Source: Paracoccaceae bacterium (GTDB taxonomy: Bacteria > Pseudomonadota > Alphaproteobacteria > Rhodobacterales > Rhodobacteraceae). From it: a DNA stretch of 42,515 bases. Below the pieces are notes generated by a model. That model searched no databases and was not told the origin of the DNA. It worked only from the letters and a program-made list of their open reading frames with translations. The position numbers and the translations under genes are program-made. The stretch covers positions 1-42,515 of the forward strand of contig JAOTXT010000035.1 of assembly GCA_029862205.1 (NCBI GenBank), given 5' to 3'. The first letter of the stretch is position 1. The number at the start of each line of letters is the position of its first letter. Shown piece by piece: positions 1 to 8,009 of the stretch.

Positions 1-26
1 GCATGGCGCGCCACGGACAGGGGCAT
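1..26 (-). CDS. possible 5' end of a gene following the TadE-like gene (partial)
   Basis: An ATG on the minus strand at 26-24 lies 7 bases after the stop of the TadE-like gene and opens a frame (M-P-L-S-V-A-R-H) that runs out of the window. Tad pseudopilin genes usually come in tandem (TadE, TadF, TadG-like), so a second member here would be normal. Only eight codons are visible, so the identity is a guess from context. Confidence 0.3.
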
Positions 27-33
27 TTTCAAC

Positions 34-513
34 TTATCCGCCATTGCCGCCTCCATTGCCGTTGCCGCCGCCATTGCCATTGCCGCCGCCATTGCCGCCG
101 CCAATAATGCCCGCAAGGTTCGGATCTGCGCGCATCACGACGGTCGAGACAAGGTCATCTCCGATTATCGGGAAGACCAGCGGCCCGAAAATCGCAACCT
201 CGTTGACCGGAACCTTGATTTCGACACCTACCATATTGTCCGCGTCGACCGCCGCGTTGACGGTGTAATTGTAGCCGAACCGGTAGAGCGCGATCTGCGC
301 ATCACTCTCGGCATCCGTGGTCGAAATCGTCGCGCCCGACGATAGCCGGCGCGCCTGGTCGCGCGCGACATTGGTCATCTCGGTATGGGTCAAATAGAGA
401 AAGCTGACATCCGTCACCGTAATGATCAGAAAGGCGAACAATGGAAGCCACGAAACGAACTGAATCGTCTCGGCTCCCTGCTCGTCTTTCAGGAAATGAA
501 TCCAGCTACGCAT
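34..513 (-). CDS. TadE-like pseudopilin with Gly/Asn-rich tail
   Basis: 159 aa. The N-terminus carries the layout of TadE/TadG minor pilins: a short charged leader ending in DEQGAETIQF, then a hydrophobic helix (about residues 19-41) with acidic positions just before it. Such proteins are processed by the TadV peptidase and take part in assembling Flp/Tad adhesion pili at the inner membrane. The middle (about 45-135) is a soluble domain. The last ~22 residues are almost only Gly and Asn (GGGNGGGNGNGGG...), encoded by a GC-rich short tandem repeat at about 37-105. An AAAGGGGG ribosome-binding site sits about 8 bases before the start. The remaining tad genes are not in the window, so the call rests on the N-terminal pattern. 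The polyglycine tail is unusual and may vary in length by slippage. Confidence 0.7.
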   Translation of the reverse strand: MRSWIHFLKDEQGAETIQFVSWLPLFAFLIITVTDVSFLYLTHTEMTNVARDQARRLSSGATISTTDAESDAQIALYRFGYNYTVNAAVDADNMVGVEIKVPVNEVAIFGPLVFPIIGDDLVSTVVMRADPNLAGIIGGGNGGGNGNGGGNGNGGGNGG

Positions 514-796
514 GGGCGGACCCCCTTTAACTCGCGCTTCAATGCGCTTACACCAAAAACGCGAACAATTGCGTTTAGTTGCGACATAACACTGAAAGAG
601 TATAGCGCGAAATAACAGTCAAAGTCGAGTCTCGTTTACACATTCGAAACCATCCGCAAGCTGTTAATAATAAACGGAAAAACAGTTGCAATAGCGGACC
701 TTTGAAATGGGGCGTAAATGCGACTCGATAGAGGCGCTTGAGAACCAATCGCGAACTGTCGCAACCGGGAGGAGAAACGCCTTATGCGCGGCGGGG

Positions 797-1043
797 TTGA
801 AGGCCCTGCAGGCGCCGTTGAAATCGCGCTATCGAGAGGAGCCGGCAGCGGCCCTGATCCGGCTCTCGGCCGAAGGCGGGGTCGGTCCCAGCGGCATGAC
901 CTGCGGGATCGAGACCGGCAAGGCGCTGAATTTCACGATCGGGAACGATGCCGACGCATTTGAAGCTCACCAAACGCTATTGCGTGATCCTGCAGACGCT
1001 GCGCCAGGGTCACGACGTGCAGGCCCGGATCGCCCGGGGTTGA
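797..1043 (+). pseudogene. OsmC-family peroxide-stress protein, internally deleted and frameshifted remnant
   Basis: Two pieces of one OsmC-family protein lie in different frames. The first (797 to about 940) reads LKALQAPLKSRYREEPAAA followed by a segment ending SGMTCGIETGKA, which matches the N-terminal region of the ~180-residue OsmC-like proteins that begin with a LxALQAPLKxRYxxDPxAA pattern. The second (948-1043, the +1 frame) reads LTKRYCVILQTLRQG, the conserved C-terminal helix containing the LTxRYCVxxQT motif. The core between them, including the first catalytic Cys region and roughly 90 residues, is missing, and no single frame joins the pieces. OsmC proteins reduce organic hydroperoxides; this copy cannot. 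The next gene starts 42 bases downstream. The family is recognised from memory of its motifs. Confidence 0.62.
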
Positions 1044-1085
1044 GCGTGCTTGCACCCGGCGCGGCAGGCGACTAGACGGAACCGG

Positions 1086-2594
1086 ATGCTGGAGAGCGCA
1101 CCCGCCTTCCCCGAATTCTCGGATGACCAGACCGCGGCCTGGACCGCGATCACCGCGCGCATGGCCTCTCACGGCATCGCGGTCGCCGAGGGCGAGACCA
1201 CGCCCCGGACCGAGCATTCAGGGCCCGGCGAGGTGGTCGCGGTCACCGGCAAGGCAGGCTCGGGCAAGACAATGCTGCTGGCCCGGCTTGCGGCACGGCT
1301 GAAGGAGATCGGGCTGGCCGCGGTCACCGGCGACTACGAGCCGAAACGGCGGACGCGGCGCTCGTTCGCGGTGCTGGCCCCCACCAACAAGGCGGCCAGC
1401 GTGCTACGCGGGCATGGGGTTCAGGCTACCACGATCCACCGGATCGTCTACACGCCGGTCTACGATCCCGAATATCAGAAGGTCGCCGATTGGCTGGAGG
1501 GCGAGCGCAAGACCCGGCCCGAGATCGACGGCATGACCCAGGAGGCGCTGGACCGGGCCGAAGCCTTCTACAAGGCCCACGGTTCGGTGCCGGGCGCACT
1601 GGCCGCGGCCGGCGTGCGCGGCGCCGATTTCATCACTGGCTGGACCCGGCGCGATGACCCGCTGGACATCGCCCTGGTCGACGAGGCCTCGATGGTCGAT
1701 GCCGAGCAGCTCGATGATCTGAAGGAGATCTTCGGGCTGATCGTGCTTATAGGCGACCCGGCGCAGCTCGCGCCGGTGGGCAGCCGCGGGCAGATGATCT
1801 TCGAGACCCTGCCCGAGGCGCGCCGAAGCAATCTGGGCCGGATCCACCGTCAGTCGGGTGATAACCCGATCCTGGACCTGGCCCATGCGCTGGGCGAGCC
1901 GGATCTGAGCTTCGAGGCGTTCGAGGACCGCGTGCGTGCCGCCGCCCGAGATGACCCGCGCGTTCAGATCGCCAGCCGTGCCGATGCCGAATTGATGTGC
2001 GCGAGCCCAATCCTGGTCTGGCGCAACAAGACCCGGACGCGCCTGATCAAGGCGTTCCGGGATGCACATGATATTCCCGAGACCGAGCTGGTCCCTGGCG
2101 AGCCCCTGATCTGCGATGGGCTGGAGTTGCCGCTGAAGCAGCGCAAGCAGCGCATTGACCTGGAGGCGCGCGGGCTCATCAAAGGGGCGCAGGCGACCTA
2201 TCTTGGCCCTGGCCGCAAGCCCGGCTTCGTCAAGGTCGACATCGCGGGCACCGAGGAGCCCGGCATCTCGGTTGCCTCGATCGTGCAGATCGAGCGCCCG
2301 GACGAGGATGAGCCGGTGCTGGTCTCGGCCGCCCGGTCCGGCGCGGTCTTCCTGCACGGCGCTGCCTGCACGATCCACAAGGCCCAAGGGTCGCAATGGC
2401 CCCGGGTCCAGGTCTTCGCCCCGGATCTCTTCGCCTCGGCGCGGGCTGGGCAGACCGAGGCGGGGATCGCGCTATGGAAACGCCTGGCCTACGTTGCGAT
2501 AACCCGCGCCGAGGAGGAATTGGTCTGGGTGACGCGCTATATGATCTCTCGTCCGCCCGAACCCCTTGGCAGTGCCGCGGCGGAGAACGAATGA
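1086..2594 (+). CDS. RecD-like SF1 ATP-dependent DNA helicase
   Basis: 502 aa from the ATG at 1086; an upstream GTG-type start would only add 12 unlikely residues. The SF1B helicase motifs appear in order: Walker A GKAGSGKT (about 55-62), motif Ia APTNKAA followed by TTIHRI, Walker B LVDEAS (about 197-202), motif III GDPAQLAPVG (about 223-232), motif IV-like LGRIHRQSGDNP, and C-terminal CTIHKAQGSQW and LAYVAITRAEEEL. This is a stand-alone RecD/TraI-type helicase without RecB or RecC partners and is expected to act on DNA in repair or replication restart. There is an insertion of about 75 residues between motif Ia and Walker B. It follows the OsmC wreck and is followed 37 bases later by an unrelated anchored protein, so the two may share a transcript. 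Confidence 0.85.
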   Translation: MLESAPAFPEFSDDQTAAWTAITARMASHGIAVAEGETTPRTEHSGPGEVVAVTGKAGSGKTMLLARLAARLKEIGLAAVTGDYEPKRRTRRSFAVLAPTNKAASVLRGHGVQATTIHRIVYTPVYDPEYQKVADWLEGERKTRPEIDGMTQEALDRAEAFYKAHGSVPGALAAAGVRGADFITGWTRRDDPLDIALVDEASMVDAEQLDDLKEIFGLIVLIGDPAQLAPVGSRGQMIFETLPEARRSNLGRIHRQSGDNPILDLAHALGEPDLSFEAFEDRVRAAARDDPRVQIASRADAELMCASPILVWRNKTRTRLIKAFRDAHDIPETELVPGEPLICDGLELPLKQRKQRIDLEARGLIKGAQATYLGPGRKPGFVKVDIAGTEEPGISVASIVQIERPDEDEPVLVSAARSGAVFLHGAACTIHKAQGSQWPRVQVFAPDLFASARAGQTEAGIALWKRLAYVAITRAEEELVWVTRYMISRPPEPLGSAAAENE

Positions 2595-2631
2595 GCGACC
2601 ACGTCCCAGCCCTAAAAGAAAGGCTTCGCCG

Positions 2632-4140
2632 ATGAAGAAAATTATCCTGGCGGTTGCCGGCATCGCCGTTCTAGCGGCCGCCGGCTGGAGCGCGCTCTGG
2701 TTCACCGGGCGCGGCGAGATCGAGTCCCGGCTGGACGCGGAGATCGCGGCCTTGGCGGCACAAGGGGTCGAAATCACCCATGGTGCGCGGGAGATCGGCG
2801 GCTTTCCGCTGGCCTACAGTGTCCGACATTCGGATGTGACGGTCAGGAACCCGGAACAGGGCTACGCCTATATCCTGCCCGAACTGACGACCGAGGTGAC
2901 CGCCCAAGACGTCGACCGTCTGGTCACGGCCTTCCCGGAGAAGTTCCGGGCCGAGGTGCAGGTGCCCAGCGAGGACGGATCCGGGACCCGGACCATCGCC
3001 ATGGATATCGAGGCGGAGAACCTGATCTTCATCACCGACGGCCTGCCGGGTGCCGAGCAGGAAATCAGCTCGACCTCGGACCGCACCCTGGTGGTCAGCG
3101 CCGGGGCGGACCAGCCGTTCAACTTCGCGATCGACTTCATCGGCTCGGACTACCGTGGCAAGCTGCCGGCCCAGGGCAGCGCCGAGCCGCTAAGCGGCGT
3201 GGCGACGATCGAGCGGGTCGATTATGCCTATTCGGTCGAGGCCCCGACCGGCGGCACCGTCAAAATCGAGGGATCGGTGGACGACACGCGCGTCACCGCC
3301 AGTTCGAACATGCGCGATCAGGCCGATTTCGCGGCTATGTTCTCCAGCGGCGGCGACGCGCTGATGGAGGCTGTCTATCAAACCGGCGCCGCACGGTTCG
3401 CGATGCACTCGGATGACAGCGAGACGGGACAAGGCGGGGTCTATTCCGGCGACAGCGGCAGCACCGCGGGGACGTTCTCGATCAAGGACGGCCGGCTCGA
3501 GATCGCCAGCGAGAGCCGGGCAAACCAGATGACCTTTGCGCCCGAACCGCCGCTTGCCGCGAGTGGCGGCAAACCGATCGGCTGGTCGATGCGCACAATC
3601 GAGGGGATCTACGAGACACCGCTTGTGCCGAGCGACGCGCCCTCGCCGCTGACCGTGCGGTTCGCGCTGGACGAGGTGGTGCCCGACGACGCGCTTTGGG
3701 GCATGATCGACCCGCAAGGCGCGATCGAGCGCACCCCTGCCCGCCTGATCATCGATCTGGACGGAAGCGCGCGGATCACCCGCGAGCTAAGCACCGTCAG
3801 GCCCGGTGAGGCACCGCCAATCGAAATCGGCAACATGTCGGTCAAGGCGTTGGATATGAGCGCGCTCGGCGCGGCGATCACCACCCGCGGGGATGTGGAG
3901 TTCCTCCAGCCAATGTGGATCCCGGAGGGCAGCCTAACGGTGACCCTGACGAATGTGATGGAGGCGATCGACCGGCTGATCGAGGCCGGGATCCTGGTGC
4001 CGGAATACAAACAGACCGCGGCCGTTCTGACCGCGATCTACACGACGCCGGGTGAGAACCCCGGCGAGCTAGTTTCCGAGGTGAAATTGGGACTGGACGG
4101 AATCACGGTGAATGGCCAGCCGGTCTCGGCTGGCCAGTGA
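2632..4140 (+). CDS. DUF2125-type membrane-anchored protein
   Basis: 502 aa from the ATG at 2632, chosen because it gives a clean signal-anchor (MKKIILAVAGIAVLAAAG..., about 4-26) and follows AAAAGAAAGGC; starts further upstream overlap the helicase. After the anchor comes GRGEIESRLDAEIAALAAQG and then the GxREIGGFPLAY pattern typical of DUF2125, a family largely restricted to Alphaproteobacteria. The rest is a long beta-rich periplasmic domain, with repeated strands and the LDGITVNGQPV sequence at the C-terminus, reminiscent of AsmA/YdgA-like envelope proteins. No catalytic motif is visible. The function of the family is unknown; a role in the cell envelope is inferred from topology only. 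Confidence 0.75.
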   Translation: MKKIILAVAGIAVLAAAGWSALWFTGRGEIESRLDAEIAALAAQGVEITHGAREIGGFPLAYSVRHSDVTVRNPEQGYAYILPELTTEVTAQDVDRLVTAFPEKFRAEVQVPSEDGSGTRTIAMDIEAENLIFITDGLPGAEQEISSTSDRTLVVSAGADQPFNFAIDFIGSDYRGKLPAQGSAEPLSGVATIERVDYAYSVEAPTGGTVKIEGSVDDTRVTASSNMRDQADFAAMFSSGGDALMEAVYQTGAARFAMHSDDSETGQGGVYSGDSGSTAGTFSIKDGRLEIASESRANQMTFAPEPPLAASGGKPIGWSMRTIEGIYETPLVPSDAPSPLTVRFALDEVVPDDALWGMIDPQGAIERTPARLIIDLDGSARITRELSTVRPGEAPPIEIGNMSVKALDMSALGAAITTRGDVEFLQPMWIPEGSLTVTLTNVMEAIDRLIEAGILVPEYKQTAAVLTAIYTTPGENPGELVSEVKLGLDGITVNGQPVSAGQ

Positions 4141-4161
4141 TCTCGCCGAAATGGTCGGAGA

Positions 4162-4473
4162 TTAGCCGGTATAGCCCTGCCGTTCCGCGTTGGCCTGGGC
4201 GTCCTTCTTGGACTTGTAACCCTCGGATGAGGCGCCGACGACGTTACCGTTCGAGGCTTTGCGGCGCCAGCGATGCTCGCCCCGCTTGTCCTTGTAGAAT
4301 TCCCACTTGTCGCTTTTGTTCCGACCGCGGTTCATATTGGCCTCGCAGTCCTTCTTTGCCTTGTAGCTCTCGGACGAGGCCCCCACAATCTGTCCATTCG
4401 ACGCCTTGCGGCGCCAGCGATACTCGCCCCGCTTGTCCTTGTAGACCTCGAACTTATCGTTCCTACCGGCCAT
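4162..4473 (-). CDS. YegP/DUF1508 protein with two tandem domains
   Basis: 103 aa consisting of two near-identical copies of the ~45-residue DUF1508 unit. Copy 1 (about 6-47) contains FEVYKDKRGEYRWRRKASNG and copy 2 (about 55-97) contains WEFYKDKRGEHRWRRKASNG, each followed by a VGASSExYKxKKD turn. YegP-like proteins are small basic dimers of unknown role; the double form is the common one in E. coli YegP. An AGGAGGG ribosome-binding site precedes the ATG. The gene is convergent with the DUF2125 gene, 21 bases away, and stands alone. The two domain copies are similar enough at DNA level to recombine. Confidence 0.88.
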   Translation of the reverse strand: MAGRNDKFEVYKDKRGEYRWRRKASNGQIVGASSESYKAKKDCEANMNRGRNKSDKWEFYKDKRGEHRWRRKASNGNVVGASSEGYKSKKDAQANAERQGYTG

Positions 4474-4637
4474 TGATACTTCCCTCCTGGATCAATCTGT
4501 CAGCAGCGATCCGCGCAGGCGCGAATCCCAGCGACTATGCGCATGATCGTGGCGTTGAGCAACTATAAGGCGCGCGCAATGGGGCGATTGGTAAGAAAAT
4601 TGCCGCCCGGTCAGGTCGCCTTGGGATCAACTCGCGC

Positions 4638-4686
4638 GGATTCCGGGGGATTCCGGTTGTGCCGGGCGCCGAAACTTTACTAAAGT
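4638..4686 (+). promoter_or_regulatory. operator-like repeats upstream of the Liv operon
   Basis: Two direct copies of GGATTCCGG (4638-4646 and 4648-4656) sit ten bases apart, one helical turn. Eighteen bases further is a perfect 13-base palindrome ACTTTACTAAAGT (4674-4686). Both lie within the 286-base gap before the binding-protein gene at 4760. Helically phased direct repeats and a perfect dyad at this place fit regulator binding sites, but no regulator gene is linked and no clear -10 box was found. Confidence 0.4.
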
Positions 4687-4759
4687 CCGCCGCAGAAACG
4701 GTCTGGCGAAACCAAGACCGGAGAAATGGAACGAGTCATCAAGGGAGGAGACTCAAGAG

Positions 4760-5986
4760 ATGAGTGTCATCACGAAATTCACCACTGCCGCGGCGTTGGG
4801 TGCGGCCCTCGTTTCGATGCCACTGAGCGCATCGGCCGAGGAATTCATCACGCTCGGCTCGGCGATCTCGCTGACCGGCAAATACTCGACCAACGGCCTG
4901 CACGCGCAGAACGGCTACGATTTCGCGATCAAGAAGATCAACGATGCCGGCGGCGTTGATGTGGGCGGCACGAAATACAAGCTGCGCGTTATCTACTACG
5001 ATGATGAGTCGACCCCGGCGCGCGGCGCTCAGTTGGCGGAGCGACTGATTGCGCAGGACGGCGTGCAATACATGCTTGGCCCCTACAGCTCGGGTCTGAC
5101 CAAGGCGATCGCGCCGGTGACCGAGAAGTACCAGATCCCGATGGTAGAAGCAGAAGGCGCATCGCGCTCGCTCTTCAACAAAGGATACAAGTATCTCTTC
5201 GCCGTGCTTTCGACCTCGGAGCAGTATTTGGCCTCGGCTATCGATCTCGCCGCAGGCATGGCCGAGAGGGAGGGTAAAAGCCCGTCGGACGTGAAAATCG
5301 CCATGGCGTTCGAGAATGATCCCTTCTCGCTCGACGTGCGTGCGGGTGTCGCCGATGACGCCGCCAAATACGGTATGCAGATCGTGGTCGACGACAAGCT
5401 GCCGCGCGACCTGAGCGACATGTCCGCCACCCTGACCAAGGTGAAGGCGCTGAAGCCCGACCTGCTGGTGGTCTCGGGCCACTCGAAAGGTGCCGCCACT
5501 GCCGTGCGTCAGATTGGCGAGATGGGCATCTCGGTGCCGATGCTCGCAGTCACGCACTGCGAAGCCGCGGATGTGACCGGCAAGTTCGGCGACACGGCGA
5601 ACGGCATTCTGTGCTCGACCCAGTGGGCCGAGACGCTGACCTACGAGGACCCGTTCTTCGGCTCGGCGGCGAACTACAACGAGGAGTTCAAGGCCGCCTA
5701 TCCGGAATACGCGGACAAGAAGGTGCCTTATCAGACCGCTCAGGCCTCGGCCGCGGTCTGGGTGTTCAAGGACGCCTTCGAGCGTGCCGGCACGCTGGAC
5801 AAGGAAGCGCTGCGCGACGCGATTGCCGAGACCGACCTGATGACCTTCTACGGCGGCATCAAGTTCTCGGCCGCGGGCAACAACGTCGCCAAGCCGATGG
5901 TGCTGCGCCAGATCCAGGACGGGATCTATAACGTGGTCGCGCCGCCGGAGTTCGCCAGCCACGAGCTGCAGTGGCCACGCCCGTAA
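4760..5986 (+). CDS. branched-chain amino acid/amide-type ABC transporter substrate-binding protein (LivK-like)
   Basis: 408 aa. A Sec signal peptide ends at SASA/EEF (cleavage near residue 26), so the protein acts in the periplasm. The mature part starts ITLGSAISLTGKYSTNGLHAQNGYDFAIKKIN, the signature of Peripla_BP_6 (type I periplasmic binding fold). It continues with the DDESTPARGAQLAERLI and GPYSSGLTKAIAPVTEKY segments that line the ligand cleft in this family. A GGGAGGAG ribosome-binding site lies upstream of the ATG. It is the first gene of a five-gene Liv-type operon and is separated from the first permease by a strong hairpin, the usual way to make excess binding protein. The ligand cannot be read from sequence: amino acid, amide, urea-like or aromatic acid ligands are all found in this family. 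Confidence 0.88.
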   Translation: MSVITKFTTAAALGAALVSMPLSASAEEFITLGSAISLTGKYSTNGLHAQNGYDFAIKKINDAGGVDVGGTKYKLRVIYYDDESTPARGAQLAERLIAQDGVQYMLGPYSSGLTKAIAPVTEKYQIPMVEAEGASRSLFNKGYKYLFAVLSTSEQYLASAIDLAAGMAEREGKSPSDVKIAMAFENDPFSLDVRAGVADDAAKYGMQIVVDDKLPRDLSDMSATLTKVKALKPDLLVVSGHSKGAATAVRQIGEMGISVPMLAVTHCEAADVTGKFGDTANGILCSTQWAETLTYEDPFFGSAANYNEEFKAAYPEYADKKVPYQTAQASAAVWVFKDAFERAGTLDKEALRDAIAETDLMTFYGGIKFSAAGNNVAKPMVLRQIQDGIYNVVAPPEFASHELQWPRP

Positions 5987-6007
5987 GGCCGAGCGACTGA
6001 AACGGAC

Positions 6008-6040
6008 AGGGCCGGCCCGGAACCTGGGCCGGCCCTTCTT
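6008..6040 (+). terminator. intercistronic hairpin after the LivK-like gene
   Basis: AGGGCCGGCCC (6008-6018) and GGGCCGGCCCT (6026-6036) form a perfect 11-base stem with a 7-base loop, followed by TCTT. It lies between the binding protein and permease genes. It probably acts as a partial terminator or 3' stabiliser that raises binding-protein mRNA over the membrane components. Confidence 0.75.
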
Positions 6041-6072
6041 GCAAATCCGAGCGCAATACCGGAGGGGAGCCC

Positions 6073-6978
6073 ATGTGGGCCAATATCGACCTGTTAATCC
6101 AGGTGCCGAAACTGGCCGCCGGCCTTTTCCTCGAAGGACTCCTGATCGGCGCGGTCTTTTCGCTCATAGCCTACGGTTTAGCGCTGGTCTGGGGCGTCAT
6201 GAACGTCAAGAACCTCGCTCAGGGACCGTTCGTGATCGCCGGCGGATACATCTGCTGGTATCTGAGCACGCTGGGGCTGCACCCGGTGCTGGGCATGTTC
6301 GCCGCCGCCGTTGTGATGTGGGGGCTGAGCTGGATCTGCTTCAAGTTGGTCGTCTCGAAGGTCCTGGAGCTGGACATGTTCGTCTCGCTGCTGGCGACCT
6401 TCGGCCTAGCCTACGTGCTGGAGCAATCGCTCAGCCTGGCCTTCACCCAGGACACCCAGACGATCAATCTGGGCTGGGGCTCGCTGGATGTCTTCGGTGA
6501 TGGTCTGGTGCTGCTGGCCTGGCAGAAGGTCATGGCTTTCGCGATTTGCTGCGTGCTGGCGGTGGTGCTGGTCCTGTTCATGAAGCGCAGCCGCATGGGT
6601 CAGGCGATCCGCGCGACCGCGCAGAATGCCCGCGCCGCGCGGGTGATGGGGATCGACACCGACAAGGTCTATTCCTTCACCTTCTGCCTCAACGGCGCGA
6701 TCTGCGGGGCCGCGGGGGCCCTGGTGGCGATGATCTGGGTGATCCAGCCCTTCTACGGCATCACCTACTCGATCCGCGCCTTCGTGCTCGTGGTCGCGGC
6801 GGGCCTCGGCAACCTGCCGGGGGTGATCCTGGCGGGACTCGGCATGGGCGGACTCGAGCAATTCGGCGGCTTCATCATCGGCGCGGAATACCAGCAGGCG
6901 CTGGTCGTCGGCATGTTGCTGGCGGTGCTGGTGGTGCGGCTGTTGCAGCAATCCCGTAAGAGGCAGGCTGTCGCATGA
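6073..6978 (+). CDS. LivH-type ABC transporter inner-membrane permease
   Basis: 301 aa with about eight hydrophobic helices. Family hallmarks include the N-terminal LFLEGLLIGAVFSLIAYGLALVWGVMNVKNLAQG segment (the GLALVxGxMxVxNxAQG motif of LivH) and the coupling region RSRMGQAIRATAQNARAARVMGID, which contacts the ATPases. It forms half of the membrane channel that moves the ligand delivered by the LivK-like protein. The ATG at 6073 is preceded by GGAGGGGA. The stop overlaps the start of the second permease by four bases (ATGA), which implies translational coupling. Confidence 0.9.
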   Translation: MWANIDLLIQVPKLAAGLFLEGLLIGAVFSLIAYGLALVWGVMNVKNLAQGPFVIAGGYICWYLSTLGLHPVLGMFAAAVVMWGLSWICFKLVVSKVLELDMFVSLLATFGLAYVLEQSLSLAFTQDTQTINLGWGSLDVFGDGLVLLAWQKVMAFAICCVLAVVLVLFMKRSRMGQAIRATAQNARAARVMGIDTDKVYSFTFCLNGAICGAAGALVAMIWVIQPFYGITYSIRAFVLVVAAGLGNLPGVILAGLGMGGLEQFGGFIIGAEYQQALVVGMLLAVLVVRLLQQSRKRQAVA

Positions 6979-8009
6979 AGTGGCTCGTCTATATTGCGTT
7001 TATCGCAATTTCGCTGGCCGCGCCGCTGGTCTTTCCGGCCTATACTCAACAGTTCTCGGCCCTTTGGGTGCTGATCATCCTGGCCATGACCTGGGACATG
7101 CAGGGCGGGCAGATGGGCTATAACTCGCTGGGGAACATCTTCTTCTTCGGCTTTGGGATGTATGTGAGCGCGGTCGTGCAAGTCTCGATCGCCCACGATA
7201 TCGGCGAATACACCTATGCGGGCGGCATCAACGTCTTCCAGTTCACCGATGGGCAGTATTTCACCGGCCTGGTGCTGGGGGTCGCAGCGGCTGGGATCCT
7301 TTGCGCACTGTTGGCCTTTCCGCTCGGATGGATTCTCTTCGGCCTGCGCGGACCCTATTTCGCCATCGGCACGTTGGGCGTCGCCATCGCGGCCGGCGAG
7401 ATGGTCGGCACCTGGGAATGGGTCGGCGCCGGCCAAGGAATCTCGATGCCGCCTTTCCCGGGCAATCCCGACACCGCAAAGTTCGTCCTCTACATCATGA
7501 ACATGATTACCGGCATGGTTTGCTTCGCGGTCATCGCCTGGCTCTATTCCACGCGCTTCGGCCTGGCGCTGAACGCGATCCGCGACGACGAGCAGAAGGC
7601 CGAGGGGATGGGGCTGCAGACTCTGTGGATCAAGCGGGTCTGCTGGGCGGTCGCCGCCTTCTTCGTCGGCATTTGCGGGGCGATCTACGGCAATACCGTG
7701 GGGTTCATCGAACCCCTGGAGGTGGCGTTCCAGACCATCTATCTGGGCATCTTCATGGTGGTTGCCGTGCTGCTGGGCGGCAAGGGCACGCTCTGGGGTC
7801 CGGTCGTGGGAGCGATCGTTTTCCATACGCTGAAAGAGGTCACCTGGACCCATTTCCTCGGTTGGCAATGGGTGGCGTTGGGCGTGCTGATCGTCGTCAT
7901 CGTGGTCTATTTCCAGGAAGGCATCATGGGCTGGCTGCAGCGCCAGCGGCCTGAATGGTTCGGCATCCGGGTCGAGTCTCGAGAGCCCGAGGCGGAGGCG
8001 GCCACATGA
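6975..8009 (+). CDS. LivM-type ABC transporter inner-membrane permease
   Basis: 344 aa with about nine membrane helices and a charged cytoplasmic tail (VESREPEAEAAT). LivM features are the N-terminal WDMQGGQMGYNSLGNIFFFG segment, which corresponds to the GQxSLGxxxFFGxGAY motif, and the coupling loop TRFGLALNAIRDDEQKAEGMG. Together with the LivH-like protein it forms the channel. Its start overlaps the previous stop by four bases and its stop overlaps the start of the first ATPase by four bases, so the operon is tightly coupled. An extra loop (about residues 75-95, IGEYTYAGGINVFQFTD) faces the periplasm between the second and third helices. Confidence 0.9.
   Translation: MKWLVYIAFIAISLAAPLVFPAYTQQFSALWVLIILAMTWDMQGGQMGYNSLGNIFFFGFGMYVSAVVQVSIAHDIGEYTYAGGINVFQFTDGQYFTGLVLGVAAAGILCALLAFPLGWILFGLRGPYFAIGTLGVAIAAGEMVGTWEWVGAGQGISMPPFPGNPDTAKFVLYIMNMITGMVCFAVIAWLYSTRFGLALNAIRDDEQKAEGMGLQTLWIKRVCWAVAAFFVGICGAIYGNTVGFIEPLEVAFQTIYLGIFMVVAVLLGGKGTLWGPVVGAIVFHTLKEVTWTHFLGWQWVALGVLIVVIVVYFQEGIMGWLQRQRPEWFGIRVESREPEAEAAT

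Noticed and set aside
784-961. A small protein starting at the ATG at 784
   Set aside because: The frame reads arginine/glycine-rich nonsense, while the alternative frame in the same bases matches an OsmC N-terminus.
4739-5962. A 407-codon frame on the minus strand opposite the Liv binding protein
   Set aside because: The plus-strand product has a signal peptide and a full Peripla_BP_6 pattern; the antisense product has neither fold nor motif.
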